From Palsa-1392 sp036490335 (lineage in GTDB: Bacteria; Verrucomicrobiota; Verrucomicrobiia; Chthoniobacterales; UBA10450): a stretch of 64,000 bases of DNA. Numbering within the stretch: the stretch's first letter is position 1; the number at the start of each line of letters is the position of its first letter. A program made the position numbers and the translations under genes. Of the stretch, positions 8,593 through 16,932 are shown piece after piece. The stretch spans positions 57,352 through 121,351 of the forward strand of contig DASXEB010000008.1 of assembly GCA_036490335.1 (NCBI GenBank). The letters run 5' to 3'. Under the pieces are notes generated by a model. The model was not told the origin of the DNA. It made no database searches and saw only the letters and a list, made by a program, of their open reading frames with translations.

Positions 8593-9197
8593 GAATACAA
8601 CTCGACGATCAACTGCTCGTTGACGATCGGCTGCATCTCTTCGCGCGACGGAATATGCGCGACTTTTCCGGTCAGCGCGTCGCGATCGACGGTCAGCCAA
8701 TCGGGCACAGGCGCGATTTGCGTCAGCTCCATGTTGCGCAAGGCAAGCTGGCGCGACTTCGGTTTGTCTTTCACCGTGACCTCGTCGCCCGCTCTCACAT
8801 TGAATGACGAGATGTTTACCTTCTTGCCGTTGACCTGCACGTGGCCGTGCGAGACGAGCTGCCGCGCGGCGCTACGCGTATTCGCAAGACCGAGACGAAA
8901 AACGACGTTGTCGAGCCGCGTCTCGAGAAGTTGCAGCAAGGTTTCGCCCGTGACGCCGCGCTTTTGCAACGCAGTTTCGAAGATGCGGCGAAATTGTTTT
9001 TCCATCAGGCCGTACTGGAAGCGCAGCTTCTGTTTTTCGCCAAGCGCGATCGCGTAATCCGATTGTTTGCGGCGCGAGCCTTTCGGCCCGTGCATGCCGG
9101 GCGGATAATTTTTGCGCTCGAGCGATTTCGAAGGTCCGAAAAGCGGCACGCCATAGCGGCGCGCGATTTTGGTTTTGGGTCCGGTGTGTCTGGCCAT
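8586..9197 (-). CDS. rpsD: 30S ribosomal protein S4
   Basis: 203 residues from the ATG at 9195-9197 (MARHTGPKTKIARRYG). The S4 RNA-binding motif is near residues 93-155 (LETRLDNVVFRLG, then VSHGHVQVNGKKVNI). The N-terminal region has no cysteines, so this is the zinc-free form. S4 nucleates 30S assembly and in many bacteria represses its own operon. It is the last ribosomal gene of the cluster; the expected rpoA and rplQ do not follow. Its TAG stop is part of an exact copy of the dispersed 9-mer. Confidence 0.97.
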   Translation of the reverse strand: MARHTGPKTKIARRYGVPLFGPSKSLERKNYPPGMHGPKGSRRKQSDYAIALGEKQKLRFQYGLMEKQFRRIFETALQKRGVTGETLLQLLETRLDNVVFRLGLANTRSAARQLVSHGHVQVNGKKVNISSFNVRAGDEVTVKDKPKSRQLALRNMELTQIAPVPDWLTVDRDALTGKVAHIPSREEMQPIVNEQLIVELYSR

Positions 9198-9225
9198 TTG
9201 GAAAAATTTTGGAGTCGTTAGGCGA

Positions 9226-9837
9226 TTAGACGCGCCGCTGTTTCGGCGGTCGGCAACCATTGTGCGGCACCGGCGTAACATCGCGAATGATGGTGAGATC
9301 GAGACCGATCGCCTGGAGCGCGCGCACGGCCGACTCGCGACCCGCGCCCGGACCGCGAACGAGCACTTCGACTTCCTTCAAACCGTGCCCCATCGCCTGG
9401 CGCGAAGCATCCTGCGCGACCATTTGCGCCGCGTACGCGGTACTCTTGCGCGAACCTTTGAAACCAACTTTCCCCGCGCTCGACCAACCGATGACGTTGC
9501 CTTTCAGGTCGGTGATCGTGACGATGGTGTTGTTAAAAGTCGAAAGGACATGCGCGAAACCGGAGTGAACATTTTTGCTCCCTTTCGCCTTAACGATCTT
9601 CGGTTTCTCGACATCGTTAGGATCGAGCGAAAGATTTTCCTTTGGTGCTTCAGCAGCCGCGGGTGCTTCGGTTTTTTTGGTTTTCTTCGCGGTCTTCTTT
9701 GCAGCGGGTTTCGCCGTGGGCGCGCTCGGCTCGGCAGTCGAAACTTCGGGCGCTGGCGGTGCAGCGGTTTCTTTTACCTCGGTATTTTCTGGCGCGGACG
9801 TTTCCGGCGTTTCCTGATTTTCGGTTTCTTCAGCCAT
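9226..9837 (-). CDS. rpsK: 30S ribosomal protein S11 with long N-terminal extension
   Basis: 203 residues from the ATG at 9835-9837; the family norm is about 130. The S11 core starts near residue 80 (KIVKAKGSKNVHSGFAHVL) and ends with the conserved VTPVPHNGCRPPKQRRV. Residues 1-79 are an added low-complexity segment: an acidic part (MAEETENQETPETSAPENTE), then an Ala/Pro/Lys part with AAKKTAKKTKK. An ATG just before the core is not seen, and the extension is in frame with good start context, so it seems genuine. S11 sits on the 30S platform near the mRNA exit, so the tail would be solvent-exposed. Confidence 0.93.
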   Translation of the reverse strand: MAEETENQETPETSAPENTEVKETAAPPAPEVSTAEPSAPTAKPAAKKTAKKTKKTEAPAAAEAPKENLSLDPNDVEKPKIVKAKGSKNVHSGFAHVLSTFNNTIVTITDLKGNVIGWSSAGKVGFKGSRKSTAYAAQMVAQDASRQAMGHGLKEVEVLVRGPGAGRESAVRALQAIGLDLTIIRDVTPVPHNGCRPPKQRRV

Positions 9838-9851
9838 CGTTAGTCGTGAGG

Positions 9852-10247
9852 TTAAACTTTGCCGGCTTTCGCGTCCTTGTTCCGAATGACGCCGACGGTT
9901 TTGCGCGGGCCTTTGCGCGTGCGCGCATTGGTTGAGGTGCGCTGGCCGCGAACCGGCAGCCCGCGGCGGTGCCGGATGCCGCGATAACAATTGATCGCTT
10001 GCAGCCGTTTCAAATTTCCCTGCACCTCGCGGCGCAGATCGCCTTCGATCGGCAATTTGTTCGTCGTGATTGTTTGAATGATTTCGTTGATCTGCTGCGG
10101 TGTCAGATCTTTCGCGCGCAAATTCGGATCGATGTCGGTTTGTTCGAGAATCTTTTTCGCAGTGCTCGGACCGACGCCGTAAATGTAGGTGAGCGACGCT
10201 TCGATGCGTTTCTCCGCCGGAATTTCTACTCCAAGTAATCGAGGCAT
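9852..10247 (-). CDS. rpsM: 30S ribosomal protein S13
   Basis: 131 residues beginning MPRLLGVEIPAEKRIEASL. The helix-two-turn-helix segment (TYIYGVGPSTAKKIL) and the basic motif YRGIRHRRGLPVRGQRT are present, followed by a lysine-rich tail that contacts the P-site tRNA. It lies between rpmJ and rpsK, the usual alpha-operon order. Confidence 0.97.
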   Translation of the reverse strand: MPRLLGVEIPAEKRIEASLTYIYGVGPSTAKKILEQTDIDPNLRAKDLTPQQINEIIQTITTNKLPIEGDLRREVQGNLKRLQAINCYRGIRHRRGLPVRGQRTSTNARTRKGPRKTVGVIRNKDAKAGKV

Positions 10248-10275
10248 AATTTTTTCAGCGTCTCAGATTTTGCCT

Positions 10276-10392
10276 TCATCCCTGGCGCTGTTTGTGGCGC
10301 GGATTTTTGCTGCAGATCACGCGTACAACATTTTTGCGCTTCACGATCTTGCACGCTTCACAAAGTCTTTTAACTGATGGTCGCACTTTCAT
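10276..10392 (-). CDS. rpmJ: 50S ribosomal protein L36, zinc-binding form
   Basis: A 38-residue gene in the gap between infA and rpsM. Reading the minus strand from the ATG at 10390-10392 gives MKVRPSVKRLCEACKIVKRK and ends at the TGA at 10276-10278. Cys11, Cys14, Cys27 and His33 form the classic L36 zinc site (C-x2-C-x12-C-x5-H). Position and length match the infA-rpmJ-rpsM order of many bacteria. The zinc form may be under zinc-responsive replacement elsewhere in the genome, which cannot be seen here. Confidence 0.97.
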   Translation of the reverse strand: MKVRPSVKRLCEACKIVKRKNVVRVICSKNPRHKQRQG

Positions 10393-10441
10393 AAGTCAGA
10401 CACGATTCACGAGACGAAAAACGCGGAGCCAAATCTCCGCG

Positions 10442-10660
10442 CTAGCGATGGCGAAACGTGATTCGCCCCTTCGACAAATCGTAGGGCGAAACTTCTAGCA
10501 TAACTTTATCGCCTGGCAAGATGCGAATGAAGTGCATCCGCATTTTTCCCGAGATGTGGGCGAGGACGTGGTGGCCGTTCGGGAGTTCCACCCGGAACAT
10601 CGTGTTGGGCAGGAGCTCGACCACTTTGCCCTCTACCTCAATTGCGTCTTTGCGCGCCAT
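10442..10660 (-). CDS. infA: translation initiation factor IF-1
   Basis: 72 residues from the ATG at 10658-10660 (MARKDAIEVEGKVVELLPN). The S1/OB-fold pattern FRVELPNGHHVLAHISGKM and the ending VSPYDLSKGRITFRHR are typical. IF-1 blocks the ribosomal A site during initiation. Its start overlaps the 3' end of map by 28 nt, so the two are coupled. Confidence 0.97.
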   Translation of the reverse strand: MARKDAIEVEGKVVELLPNTMFRVELPNGHHVLAHISGKMRMHFIRILPGDKVMLEVSPYDLSKGRITFRHR

Positions 10661-11409
10661 GTCAGGATTTCCGGCTCGTCTTTCGTGATCAAAACCGTGT
10701 GTTCGAAATGCGCCGAGGGCAGCCCGTCGGCCGTGCAAACTGTCCAGCCATCATCGAGTAGTCTGACGTTGGAACCGCCCAAATTAATCATCGGCTCGAT
10801 CGCCAAAGTCATCCCCGGCCTCAAACGCGGACCGCTCCCGCGCCGGCCATAGTTTGGCACCTGCGGTTCTTCGTGCAGCTTGCGCCCGACGCCGTGGCCG
10901 ACGAATTCCCTCACGACAGAAAAGTGATGGCGGCGCGCTTCTTCTTCGATCGTCGCGCAGACATCGCCGAGACGTTCGCCGGCGCCGGCGCGCTCGATCG
11001 CGATCTGCAATGCGTTTTCGGTCACGGCGAGAAGTTGCTCGATGCGTTCGTCGATCATGCCGACCGGAATCGTCGCGGCGGTGTCGCCGACCCAGCCATC
11101 CTGGATCACTCCGATGTCGAGCTTGACGATGTCGCTGTATTGAATGCGCCGCTGGCTGCCGATGCCGTGCACGATTTCGTCGTTGATCGAAATGCAGATG
11201 TTGCCAGGAAAGACGCGATGCCCGAGCCGATAGCCGAGAAACGCGCTCCGCACGCCGGCTTCCTGCATCAGATCAGCAGCGGCCTGGTCGATTTCCTTCG
11301 TCATCACGCCCGGACGGATCAGTTCGCTCACCCGCTCGAGAATGTCGCCTGCCGTGCGACAGGCGGTGCGCATTTTCTCGATCTCGCGCGCGGATTTGAT
11401 CGGAATCAT
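10633..11409 (-). CDS. map: methionine aminopeptidase, type I
   Basis: 258 residues. The dinuclear metal ligands can be placed: Asp in KLDIGVIQDG, Asp in GDTAATIP, His in FVGHGVGRKLHEEP, Glu in AIEPMINLG and Glu in SAHFEHTVLIT. It removes the initiator Met from nascent proteins and sits, as commonly, between adk and infA in the secY-adk-map-infA block. There is no N-terminal zinc-finger extension (type Ia). Confidence 0.97.
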   Translation of the reverse strand: MIPIKSAREIEKMRTACRTAGDILERVSELIRPGVMTKEIDQAAADLMQEAGVRSAFLGYRLGHRVFPGNICISINDEIVHGIGSQRRIQYSDIVKLDIGVIQDGWVGDTAATIPVGMIDERIEQLLAVTENALQIAIERAGAGERLGDVCATIEEEARRHHFSVVREFVGHGVGRKLHEEPQVPNYGRRGSGPRLRPGMTLAIEPMINLGGSNVRLLDDGWTVCTADGLPSAHFEHTVLITKDEPEILTWRAKTQLR

Positions 11410-12062
11410 TTCGCCTTGTCTTCGATCAAACCGGAAACCTCGGCAAAGACCGCTTCGCGATCGCGGTTGCCGTCGATGCGATGGAGCGCGCCGTTTTTTT
11501 CGTAGTAAGAAAGGAGCGGCTCGGTCTTGGCGCGGAACTCGGCGAGACGAGTCTCGAGCACCGAGGCATCGTCATCGTCGCGGCGAATGAGCGGGCCGTC
11601 GCAATAAGGACAAATCGAGCGCTCGGCAAAACTCGCACTCGTTAGGCTGGTCGTGAAACCGCAACGGCGGCATTGCAAACGACCTGCGATCCGATCGCGC
11701 ACGGTCCGCTCGGAGACTTCGAGCCAGAGCGCGAGATCGAGCGAAGTGTCAAGCTTCTGCAACAACTGATCGAGCCGCTCGGCCTGGTTGACCGTACGCG
11801 GAAATCCGTCGAAAACGAAACCTTCCTTGCCGTGAAGATTCAGCCAGTCCTCGATCAGCCGCACGATGATGTCGTCGGAAACGAGGCCGCCTTGTTTCGA
11901 AATCTTTTCCGTTTCCAAACCAAGCGACGTCCCGAGGTCGCGTTCCCGCCGCAGAATCGCGCCGGGCGAAGTGACCGAGATCGCAAAATGCCGGGTGATC
12001 ATCTCCGCCTGAGTTCCTTTGCCGGAACCGGGAGCGCCCAAAAGCACGATGCGACTTTTCAC
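11406..12062 (-). CDS. adk: adenylate kinase with zinc-type LID
   Basis: 218 residues if started at GTG (complement of 12060-12062), which reads VKSRIVLLGAPGSGKGTQ and overlaps the secY stop as GTGA; a longer frame to 12125 lies inside secY. The P-loop GAPGSGKGTQ, the DGFPRTVNQAERL block and a LID with two Cys pairs (CRRCGF and CPYCDG) are present, so the LID should bind zinc. Adk interconverts ATP + AMP and 2 ADP. The stop overlaps the map ATG by four bases. Confidence 0.95.
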   Translation of the reverse strand: MKSRIVLLGAPGSGKGTQAEMITRHFAISVTSPGAILRRERDLGTSLGLETEKISKQGGLVSDDIIVRLIEDWLNLHGKEGFVFDGFPRTVNQAERLDQLLQKLDTSLDLALWLEVSERTVRDRIAGRLQCRRCGFTTSLTSASFAERSICPYCDGPLIRRDDDDASVLETRLAEFRAKTEPLLSYYEKNGALHRIDGNRDREAVFAEVSGLIEDKAK

Positions 12063-13561
12063 CGACCGTAAAGAAAGATCGCCACTCCGCAGATAACGAG
12101 CGCGGCGATGCCGACGTAAAGCCACATCAGCGTCCCCTCTTTCGCCGCTTCACCGAGCGCGCCGCCGCGATCAAACGCGCGACCGCGCAGGCGGCCTTTG
12201 CGCAGAAAACCATCGTAATGCCGCTGGATCAGATGAGTCTCGATCTGCCGCATCGTATCGAGGATGACGCCAACGATAATGAGCAGACTCGTGCCGCCGA
12301 AAAATTGCGCGGTCACAATCGGCACGTGCAATCCCTGGCTCAGCATGCTCGGCAAAATCGCGATCAGAGTGAGAAAAACGGCACCGGCAAAAGTCAGCCG
12401 CGTCATCGTGAAGTCGAGAAAATCGGCAGTCGGTTTTCCCGGCCGCACGCCCGGAATATAGCCGCCGTATTTTTTCAGATCGTCAGCGATTTGCGCCGGT
12501 TGAAACTGGGTCGCGACCCAGAAATAACTGAAGAAAAAAATCAGCACCGCGAGCGCGGCGTAATGCGGCCAGCCGTTCGACAAACTGTCCGCGACGATCT
12601 TCGCCGTGCGGCTGTTCTTAAAAGCGAGACCGACGATCGTGGTCGGGAAAAGCAAAAGCGCCCACGCGAAAATGATCGGCATCACGCCCGCGTAATTCAC
12701 TTTCAACGGCATGTATTGCGTCTGGCCGCCGTACATCTTCCGGCCGACGACGCGCTTCGCGTACTGCACCGTGATCTTGCGTTGACCCTGCGTAATCGCG
12801 ATGACCGCCGCGATGACGACAAACAAAAACGCGACCATCAAGACGAGAATCGCCGGATTAACTTGGCTCGTGCCGGTGGCCGATGACGGCACGAAAGTTT
12901 TCCAAGCCTGCGCCAGCGCCGCGGGCAAGCGCGCGACAATGCCGATCGTGATGATGAGCGAAATGCCGTTGCCGATGCCGCGATCGGTGATTTGATCGCC
13001 GAGCCACATCAAAAACAAAGTGCCCGCCGTCAGCGTCAGCACCGTGATGATGCGAAACGAAAATCCAAGATTATCGACCAGCGGCACGCCCATGCGCGCC
13101 GTCGTCTCGGTGATGCCGGGCAGCATCGTGTGATACGACTCTGGATGCTGAAACGAGACCGCGAGCAGGTAGCCTTGAAAAACGCAGAGCACAAGCGTCG
13201 CGTAACGCGTGTACTGCATGATTTTTTGCCGCCCGCCATCTTCGCGCGACATCCGGCTGAGCGACGGGATGACCGCGGTCAGCAGTTGCAGCATGATCGA
13301 CGCGCTGATGTAAGGCATGATGCCTAACGAAAAGACGGCGCAGTTCTCGAGCGCACCGCCGCTGAACAAATTGAACAATGCCGCCACGCCGCCGCCCGTG
13401 CTTTGCGACGAACTGCGAAACCACTCCTGCAAAACCGCCGGATTCACGCCCGGCGAAGTCACCGCCGCGCCCAGCCTAACGATGACAATGACCGCGAGGG
13501 TGTACAAAATTCGCCGACGCAGCTCGGGAATCTTGACGGTATTGAGAAAAGCCGAAACCAT
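12059..13561 (-). CDS. secY: preprotein translocase subunit SecY
   Basis: 500 residues, somewhat longer than the usual 430-450. It starts MVSAFLNTVKIPELRRRILYTL, and about ten hydrophobic helices can be traced. Signature blocks are FSLGIMPYISASIMLQLL, QYTRYATLVLCVFQGYL and GQRKITVQYAKRVVGRKMYGG. SecY is the protein-conducting pore of the inner membrane. It stands at its usual place after rplO and is translationally coupled to adk. Confidence 0.97.
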   Translation of the reverse strand: MVSAFLNTVKIPELRRRILYTLAVIVIVRLGAAVTSPGVNPAVLQEWFRSSSQSTGGGVAALFNLFSGGALENCAVFSLGIMPYISASIMLQLLTAVIPSLSRMSREDGGRQKIMQYTRYATLVLCVFQGYLLAVSFQHPESYHTMLPGITETTARMGVPLVDNLGFSFRIITVLTLTAGTLFLMWLGDQITDRGIGNGISLIITIGIVARLPAALAQAWKTFVPSSATGTSQVNPAILVLMVAFLFVVIAAVIAITQGQRKITVQYAKRVVGRKMYGGQTQYMPLKVNYAGVMPIIFAWALLLFPTTIVGLAFKNSRTAKIVADSLSNGWPHYAALAVLIFFFSYFWVATQFQPAQIADDLKKYGGYIPGVRPGKPTADFLDFTMTRLTFAGAVFLTLIAILPSMLSQGLHVPIVTAQFFGGTSLLIIVGVILDTMRQIETHLIQRHYDGFLRKGRLRGRAFDRGGALGEAAKEGTLMWLYVGIAALVICGVAIFLYGR

Positions 13562-13584
13562 CCGCTAATCGTCTCGCGGCAGAA

Positions 13585-14163
13585 TTACTCCGCCTTCTTT
13601 TTCTTTGCCGGCGCCTTTTTTGCCTTCGCTTTTGGCGTTTTGGCTTTCGGCGCCTCGACAGGTTTCTCTTCCGGGGCCGCGGCGCCTTTTCGCTTTTCGT
13701 TAGGCTGTGACGACGGCTGTTTCAAAGTCACCGTTCCGCCAGCTTTCTCGATTTTTTCGCGCGCGGAAGCGCTGACTTTGTCGGCCTCGATCGACAGGCC
13801 GTGATTCAATTCGCCGCGACCGAGAATTTTCAGGCCGGCGACGTTGCCGCGCACGTGTTTCGATTTGCGCAGGAGTTGCTCGTTGATCGTGGTGCCGGCT
13901 TCGAACTGATTGAGATCGTCGAGATTGATGATCGCGTAATTTTTCTTGAAGGCCGCGTTGTTAAAACCGCGCTTCGGCAAACGTCGGATGAGCGGCATCT
14001 GGCCACCTTCGAAACCGAGTCGAATGCTGCCGCCGGATCGCGCCTTCTGGCCTTTCGCGCCTTTCCCGCTGGTTTTGCCGTGGCCGGAACTTTCGCCGAT
14101 GCCGAGCCGCTTGACGCGATGCCGCGAACCGGGCCGCGGCTTCAAATTGTGCAAACGAATCAT
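13585..14163 (-). CDS. rplO: 50S ribosomal protein L15 with Lys/Ala tail
   Basis: 192 residues against a usual 145-150. The core starts MIRLHNLKPRPGSRHRVKRLG and has GRGELNHGLSIEADKVSASA near its end. After about residue 150 comes a disordered tail rich in Lys, Ala and Pro (for example PKAKAKKAPAKKKKAE). The ATG overlaps the rpsE stop. No rpmD (L30) gene lies between rpsE and rplO, where it stands in many bacteria. Confidence 0.96.
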   Translation of the reverse strand: MIRLHNLKPRPGSRHRVKRLGIGESSGHGKTSGKGAKGQKARSGGSIRLGFEGGQMPLIRRLPKRGFNNAAFKKNYAIINLDDLNQFEAGTTINEQLLRKSKHVRGNVAGLKILGRGELNHGLSIEADKVSASAREKIEKAGGTVTLKQPSSQPNEKRKGAAAPEEKPVEAPKAKTPKAKAKKAPAKKKKAE

Positions 14164-14723
14164 GACTTCTGCGGCTCCTCGTTCTGGCCATTGTTAGGCC
14201 GAATTCCGCGCGCTTGCAAAATTTGGTCGCGACGGCGCAACGAACGCAGCGCTTCGATCGTCGCCTTGACGACGTTCGCGTGATTGCTCGAGCCTAACGA
14301 CTTCGCGAGCACGTCGCGAATCCCAACCGCTTCCACGACCGCGCGCACGCCGCCGCCAGCGATCACGCCAGTGCCGGGCGACGCCGGGCGCAAGAGCACT
14401 CGACCGCCGCCAAATTCTCCGACGACTTCGTGCGGAATTGTGTTATCGCGCAGCGACATTTTTTCCATCGACTTGCGCGCTGCTTCGGAGGCTTTTCGGA
14501 TCGCTTCCGCGACTTCGTTCGCCTTGCCGAATCCGCAGCCGACTTTGCCATCGTGATCGCCCGCGACGATCAGCGCGCTGAAACTAAAACGGCGGCCGCC
14601 TTTCACGACTTTCGCGCACCGGTTGATGAAAACGACCTTCTCAGTCGTGTCGCCTCTGGCCGGCGCCGTCCGGTCGGTCGTGCGCGAATCGCTGCGCCTG
14701 CCTTGATTGCCTTGGTGTGCCAT
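14160..14723 (-). CDS. rpsE: 30S ribosomal protein S5
   Basis: 187 residues. The double-stranded-RNA-binding-like and S5 C-terminal domains are clear: GGRRFSFSALIVAGDHDG, VGCGFGKANEVAEAIRKA, RPASPGTGVIAGGGVRAV and SLGSSNHANVVKAT. The first 28 residues are a polar, Arg-rich extension. The Ser-Leu-Gly in KSLGSSNH is encoded by an exact copy of the dispersed motif, showing the 9-mer inside a conserved protein. Confidence 0.97.
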   Translation of the reverse strand: MAHQGNQGRRSDSRTTDRTAPARGDTTEKVVFINRCAKVVKGGRRFSFSALIVAGDHDGKVGCGFGKANEVAEAIRKASEAARKSMEKMSLRDNTIPHEVVGEFGGGRVLLRPASPGTGVIAGGGVRAVVEAVGIRDVLAKSLGSSNHANVVKATIEALRSLRRRDQILQARGIRPNNGQNEEPQKS

Positions 14724-14727
14724 GAAT

Positions 14728-15093
14728 TTAAAGTTTGAGTCCGCCTTCGCGCGCCGCGTCGGCGAGCGCTTTCACTTTGCCGTGATAAAGAAATCCGCCG
14801 CGATCGAAAACGGCCTTGTCGATATTTTTCGCGAGCAGACGTTCCGCGATTGCCTTGCCGACTTTCTCGGCATTCGCGCGATTGGCCGTGCTCTTGCCCT
14901 TCCCGCCTAACGAACTCTCGACCGTGCCGGCGGAGACGAGTGTTTTGCCCGTTTCGTCGTCGACGACCTGCGCATAGACATGTTTGCCGGAAAAATAAAC
15001 GCAAAGCCGCGGGCGTTCCGCGGTGCCGGAAACTTTGCGGCGAATGCGCTGATGGATGCGCCCGCGAATGAGTTTGCGATTGATCGTCGCCAT
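14728..15093 (-). CDS. rplR: 50S ribosomal protein L18
   Basis: 121 residues, normal length. The 5S-rRNA-binding pattern RLCVYFSGKHVYAQVVDD and the closing FDRGGFLYHGKVKALADAAR are conserved. It lies between rplF and rpsE with 1-4 nt gaps. A Ser-Leu-Gly-Gly in the middle is encoded by the dispersed 9-mer. Confidence 0.97.
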   Translation of the reverse strand: MATINRKLIRGRIHQRIRRKVSGTAERPRLCVYFSGKHVYAQVVDDETGKTLVSAGTVESSLGGKGKSTANRANAEKVGKAIAERLLAKNIDKAVFDRGGFLYHGKVKALADAAREGGLKL

Positions 15094-15094
15094 A

Positions 15095-15634
15095 TTATTG
15101 GACGGTCTTGCCTTCCTTGCGGCGGATTTGCTCGCCGGCGTAACGAACGCCTTTGCCCTTGTATGGCTCGGGCGGATAGAAGCGGCGAATGTCGGCCGCG
15201 ACTTGGCCGACGGTTTTTTTGTCGGCGCCCTGGATCGAAATTTTCGTGTTCTCGGTCACGGTGATTTTGATGTCTTTGGGGATCGAAAACAAAATCGGGT
15301 GCGAGAAGCCTAACGACAGATTGAGGTTTTGTCCCTGGACCGCGGCCTTGAAACCGACGCCTTCGATTTCGAGATTTTTCGTGAAGCCTTCACTCACGCC
15401 GACGACCATGTTGTTGATCAGCGCGCGTGAAAGTCCGTGCAGCGCTTTCACGCTCCGCGTCTCCGCTTCGCGCACGAGCGACACTTGATTGTCGGCGACG
15501 TTCGCCTTGATGTTGCGCGGCAGAGTCCAGTTCAGTTTTCCTTTCGGACCCTCGACCGCGACGACGCCGTTGCCGTCGATGTTCACTTTTACTTTGGCGG
15601 GAATTTCGACCGCTTTATTTCCGATTCGCGACAT
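15095..15634 (-). CDS. rplF: 50S ribosomal protein L6
   Basis: 179 residues from the ATG at 15632-15634 (MSRIGNKAVEIPAKVKVNI); the open frame to 15772 lies inside rpsH. Both L6 repeats and the conserved C-terminal block FYPPEPYKGKGVRYAGEQ are present. L6 sits near the sarcin-ricin loop and the factor-binding site. Confidence 0.97.
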   Translation of the reverse strand: MSRIGNKAVEIPAKVKVNIDGNGVVAVEGPKGKLNWTLPRNIKANVADNQVSLVREAETRSVKALHGLSRALINNMVVGVSEGFTKNLEIEGVGFKAAVQGQNLNLSLGFSHPILFSIPKDIKITVTENTKISIQGADKKTVGQVAADIRRFYPPEPYKGKGVRYAGEQIRRKEGKTVQ

Positions 15635-15638
15635 AACT

Positions 15639-16037
15639 TTACCAAACGTAAGCGAGCAACTCGCCGCCAACTTTTTGCTTTTTCGCCTCGCGACCCGAGA
15701 GCACGCCGCGCGAAGTCGAGAGAATCGCCGTGCCCATGCCGCCGAGGACACGCGGGATTTCATCTGCGCCAACGTAGCGCCGCAGACCCGGACGACTGAC
15801 GCGTTTCAAGCCGGTGATCGCGCTCGTGCGATTGGCGAGTTTGTTGGTGATTTTGATCCGCGGATGCGCCGCGGTCGTGTCGAGCTCGAAATCGGTGATG
15901 TAACCTTCCTCTTTCAAAATGCGGACGATCTCGCTTTTGATTTTCGAGTAAGGGACGAACATTTCGAGCTTCTGCGCCTGCGTGCTATTTCGCACGCGCG
16001 CGAGAAGATCGGCGATTGGGTCGGTGACGGTGCTCAT
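15639..16037 (-). CDS. rpsH: 30S ribosomal protein S8
   Basis: 132 residues starting MSTVTDPIADLLARVRN and ending with the conserved segment TSRGVLSGREAKKQKVGG. S8 binds 16S helix 21 and can repress the spc operon. It directly follows rplE; rpsN (S14), normally between L5 and S8, is absent. Confidence 0.97.
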   Translation of the reverse strand: MSTVTDPIADLLARVRNSTQAQKLEMFVPYSKIKSEIVRILKEEGYITDFELDTTAAHPRIKITNKLANRTSAITGLKRVSRPGLRRYVGADEIPRVLGGMGTAILSTSRGVLSGREAKKQKVGGELLAYVW

Positions 16038-16062
16038 GTTCGTTAGTCGTTAGGCAAATTCG

Positions 16063-16638
16063 CTAGGCGGCTTGCGCCGCGGCGGGTTTTTTCGCGCGAT
16101 CGCTAAAGGGCATGCCCATTTCGGCGAGAAGCGATTTCGCTTCTTCGTTCGTCCGCGCAGTGGTGACGATGGTAACATCAAAACCGATATTGCGCTTGAT
16201 TTTGTCGAGCTCGACCTCGGGGAAAATCGATTGGTCGGAAACGCCGAGCGTGTAGTTGCCGTGCCCGTCGAAACCACGCGGCGAGACGCCGCGAAAATCG
16301 CGAATGCGCGGCAGCGCGGCCTTGATCAGGCGCTCCATAAATTCGTACATACGCTCGCCGCGCAACGTCACTTTCGCGCCGATCGCCTGCTCTTTGCGCA
16401 GCTTGAAATTGGAAATGCTTTTCTTCGCGCGCGTCTCCGCCGGCTTCTGGCCGCTGATGAGCGCGAGCTCGGTCTTGGCGTCCTCGAGCGCTTGCTTCAC
16501 GTCCGATTGCGAGCCGACCGAAGTGTTGATCACGACTTTCTCGAGCTTCGGAATCTGGTTCGCGTTTTTGTAGCCGTGCTGCTCGCGCAACGCCGGCATG
16601 ACGCGCTCCTTGTAATGCTGGTAAAATTCGTTCTGCAT
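16063..16638 (-). CDS. rplE: 50S ribosomal protein L5
   Basis: 191 residues. Conserved blocks are YKNANQIPKLEKVVINTSVG, KSISNFKLRKEQAIGAKVTLRG, LPRIRDFRGVSPRGFDGHGN and YTLGVSDQSIFPEV. L5 contacts 5S rRNA and the P-site tRNA. It ends with a short Ala-rich tail, and its TAG stop lies in a one-mismatch motif copy (GCCTAGCGA). Downstream there is no S14 gene before rpsH. Confidence 0.97.
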   Translation of the reverse strand: MQNEFYQHYKERVMPALREQHGYKNANQIPKLEKVVINTSVGSQSDVKQALEDAKTELALISGQKPAETRAKKSISNFKLRKEQAIGAKVTLRGERMYEFMERLIKAALPRIRDFRGVSPRGFDGHGNYTLGVSDQSIFPEVELDKIKRNIGFDVTIVTTARTNEEAKSLLAEMGMPFSDRAKKPAAAQAA

Positions 16639-16641
16639 CGC

Positions 16642-16932
16642 CTAGCTTTTCTTTTTCTTCTTCTCGTCCGCGTCTTTTTTCTTCGCCTTTTTTTCCGTCC
16701 GCTCGACGAGCTTCACGTTGGAAATGTGGATCGGGCCTTCACGCTCCGCGATTTTTCCCTGCGGATTATCCTGCGACTTGCGCAAATGTTTTTTGATCAG
16801 GCGCACGCCTTCGATGAGGACGCGATTTTTCTTCGGAAGCACCTGCAAAATCTTGCCGGTCGATCCGCGGAAATTTCCCGAAATCACTTCCACCTGATCG
16901 CCTTTGCGGACGTGATGTCTGAGCCGATTCAT
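16642..16932 (-). CDS. rplX: 50S ribosomal protein L24
   Basis: 96 residues with the KOW motif near the start (HHVRKGDQVEVISGNFRGST) followed by VEGVRLIKKHLRKSQDNPQG. The last about 20 residues are almost all Lys, Glu and Ser. L24 starts 50S assembly. The start overlaps the rplN stop by four bases. Confidence 0.97.
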   Translation of the reverse strand: MNRLRHHVRKGDQVEVISGNFRGSTGKILQVLPKKNRVLIEGVRLIKKHLRKSQDNPQGKIAEREGPIHISNVKLVERTEKKAKKKDADEKKKKKS

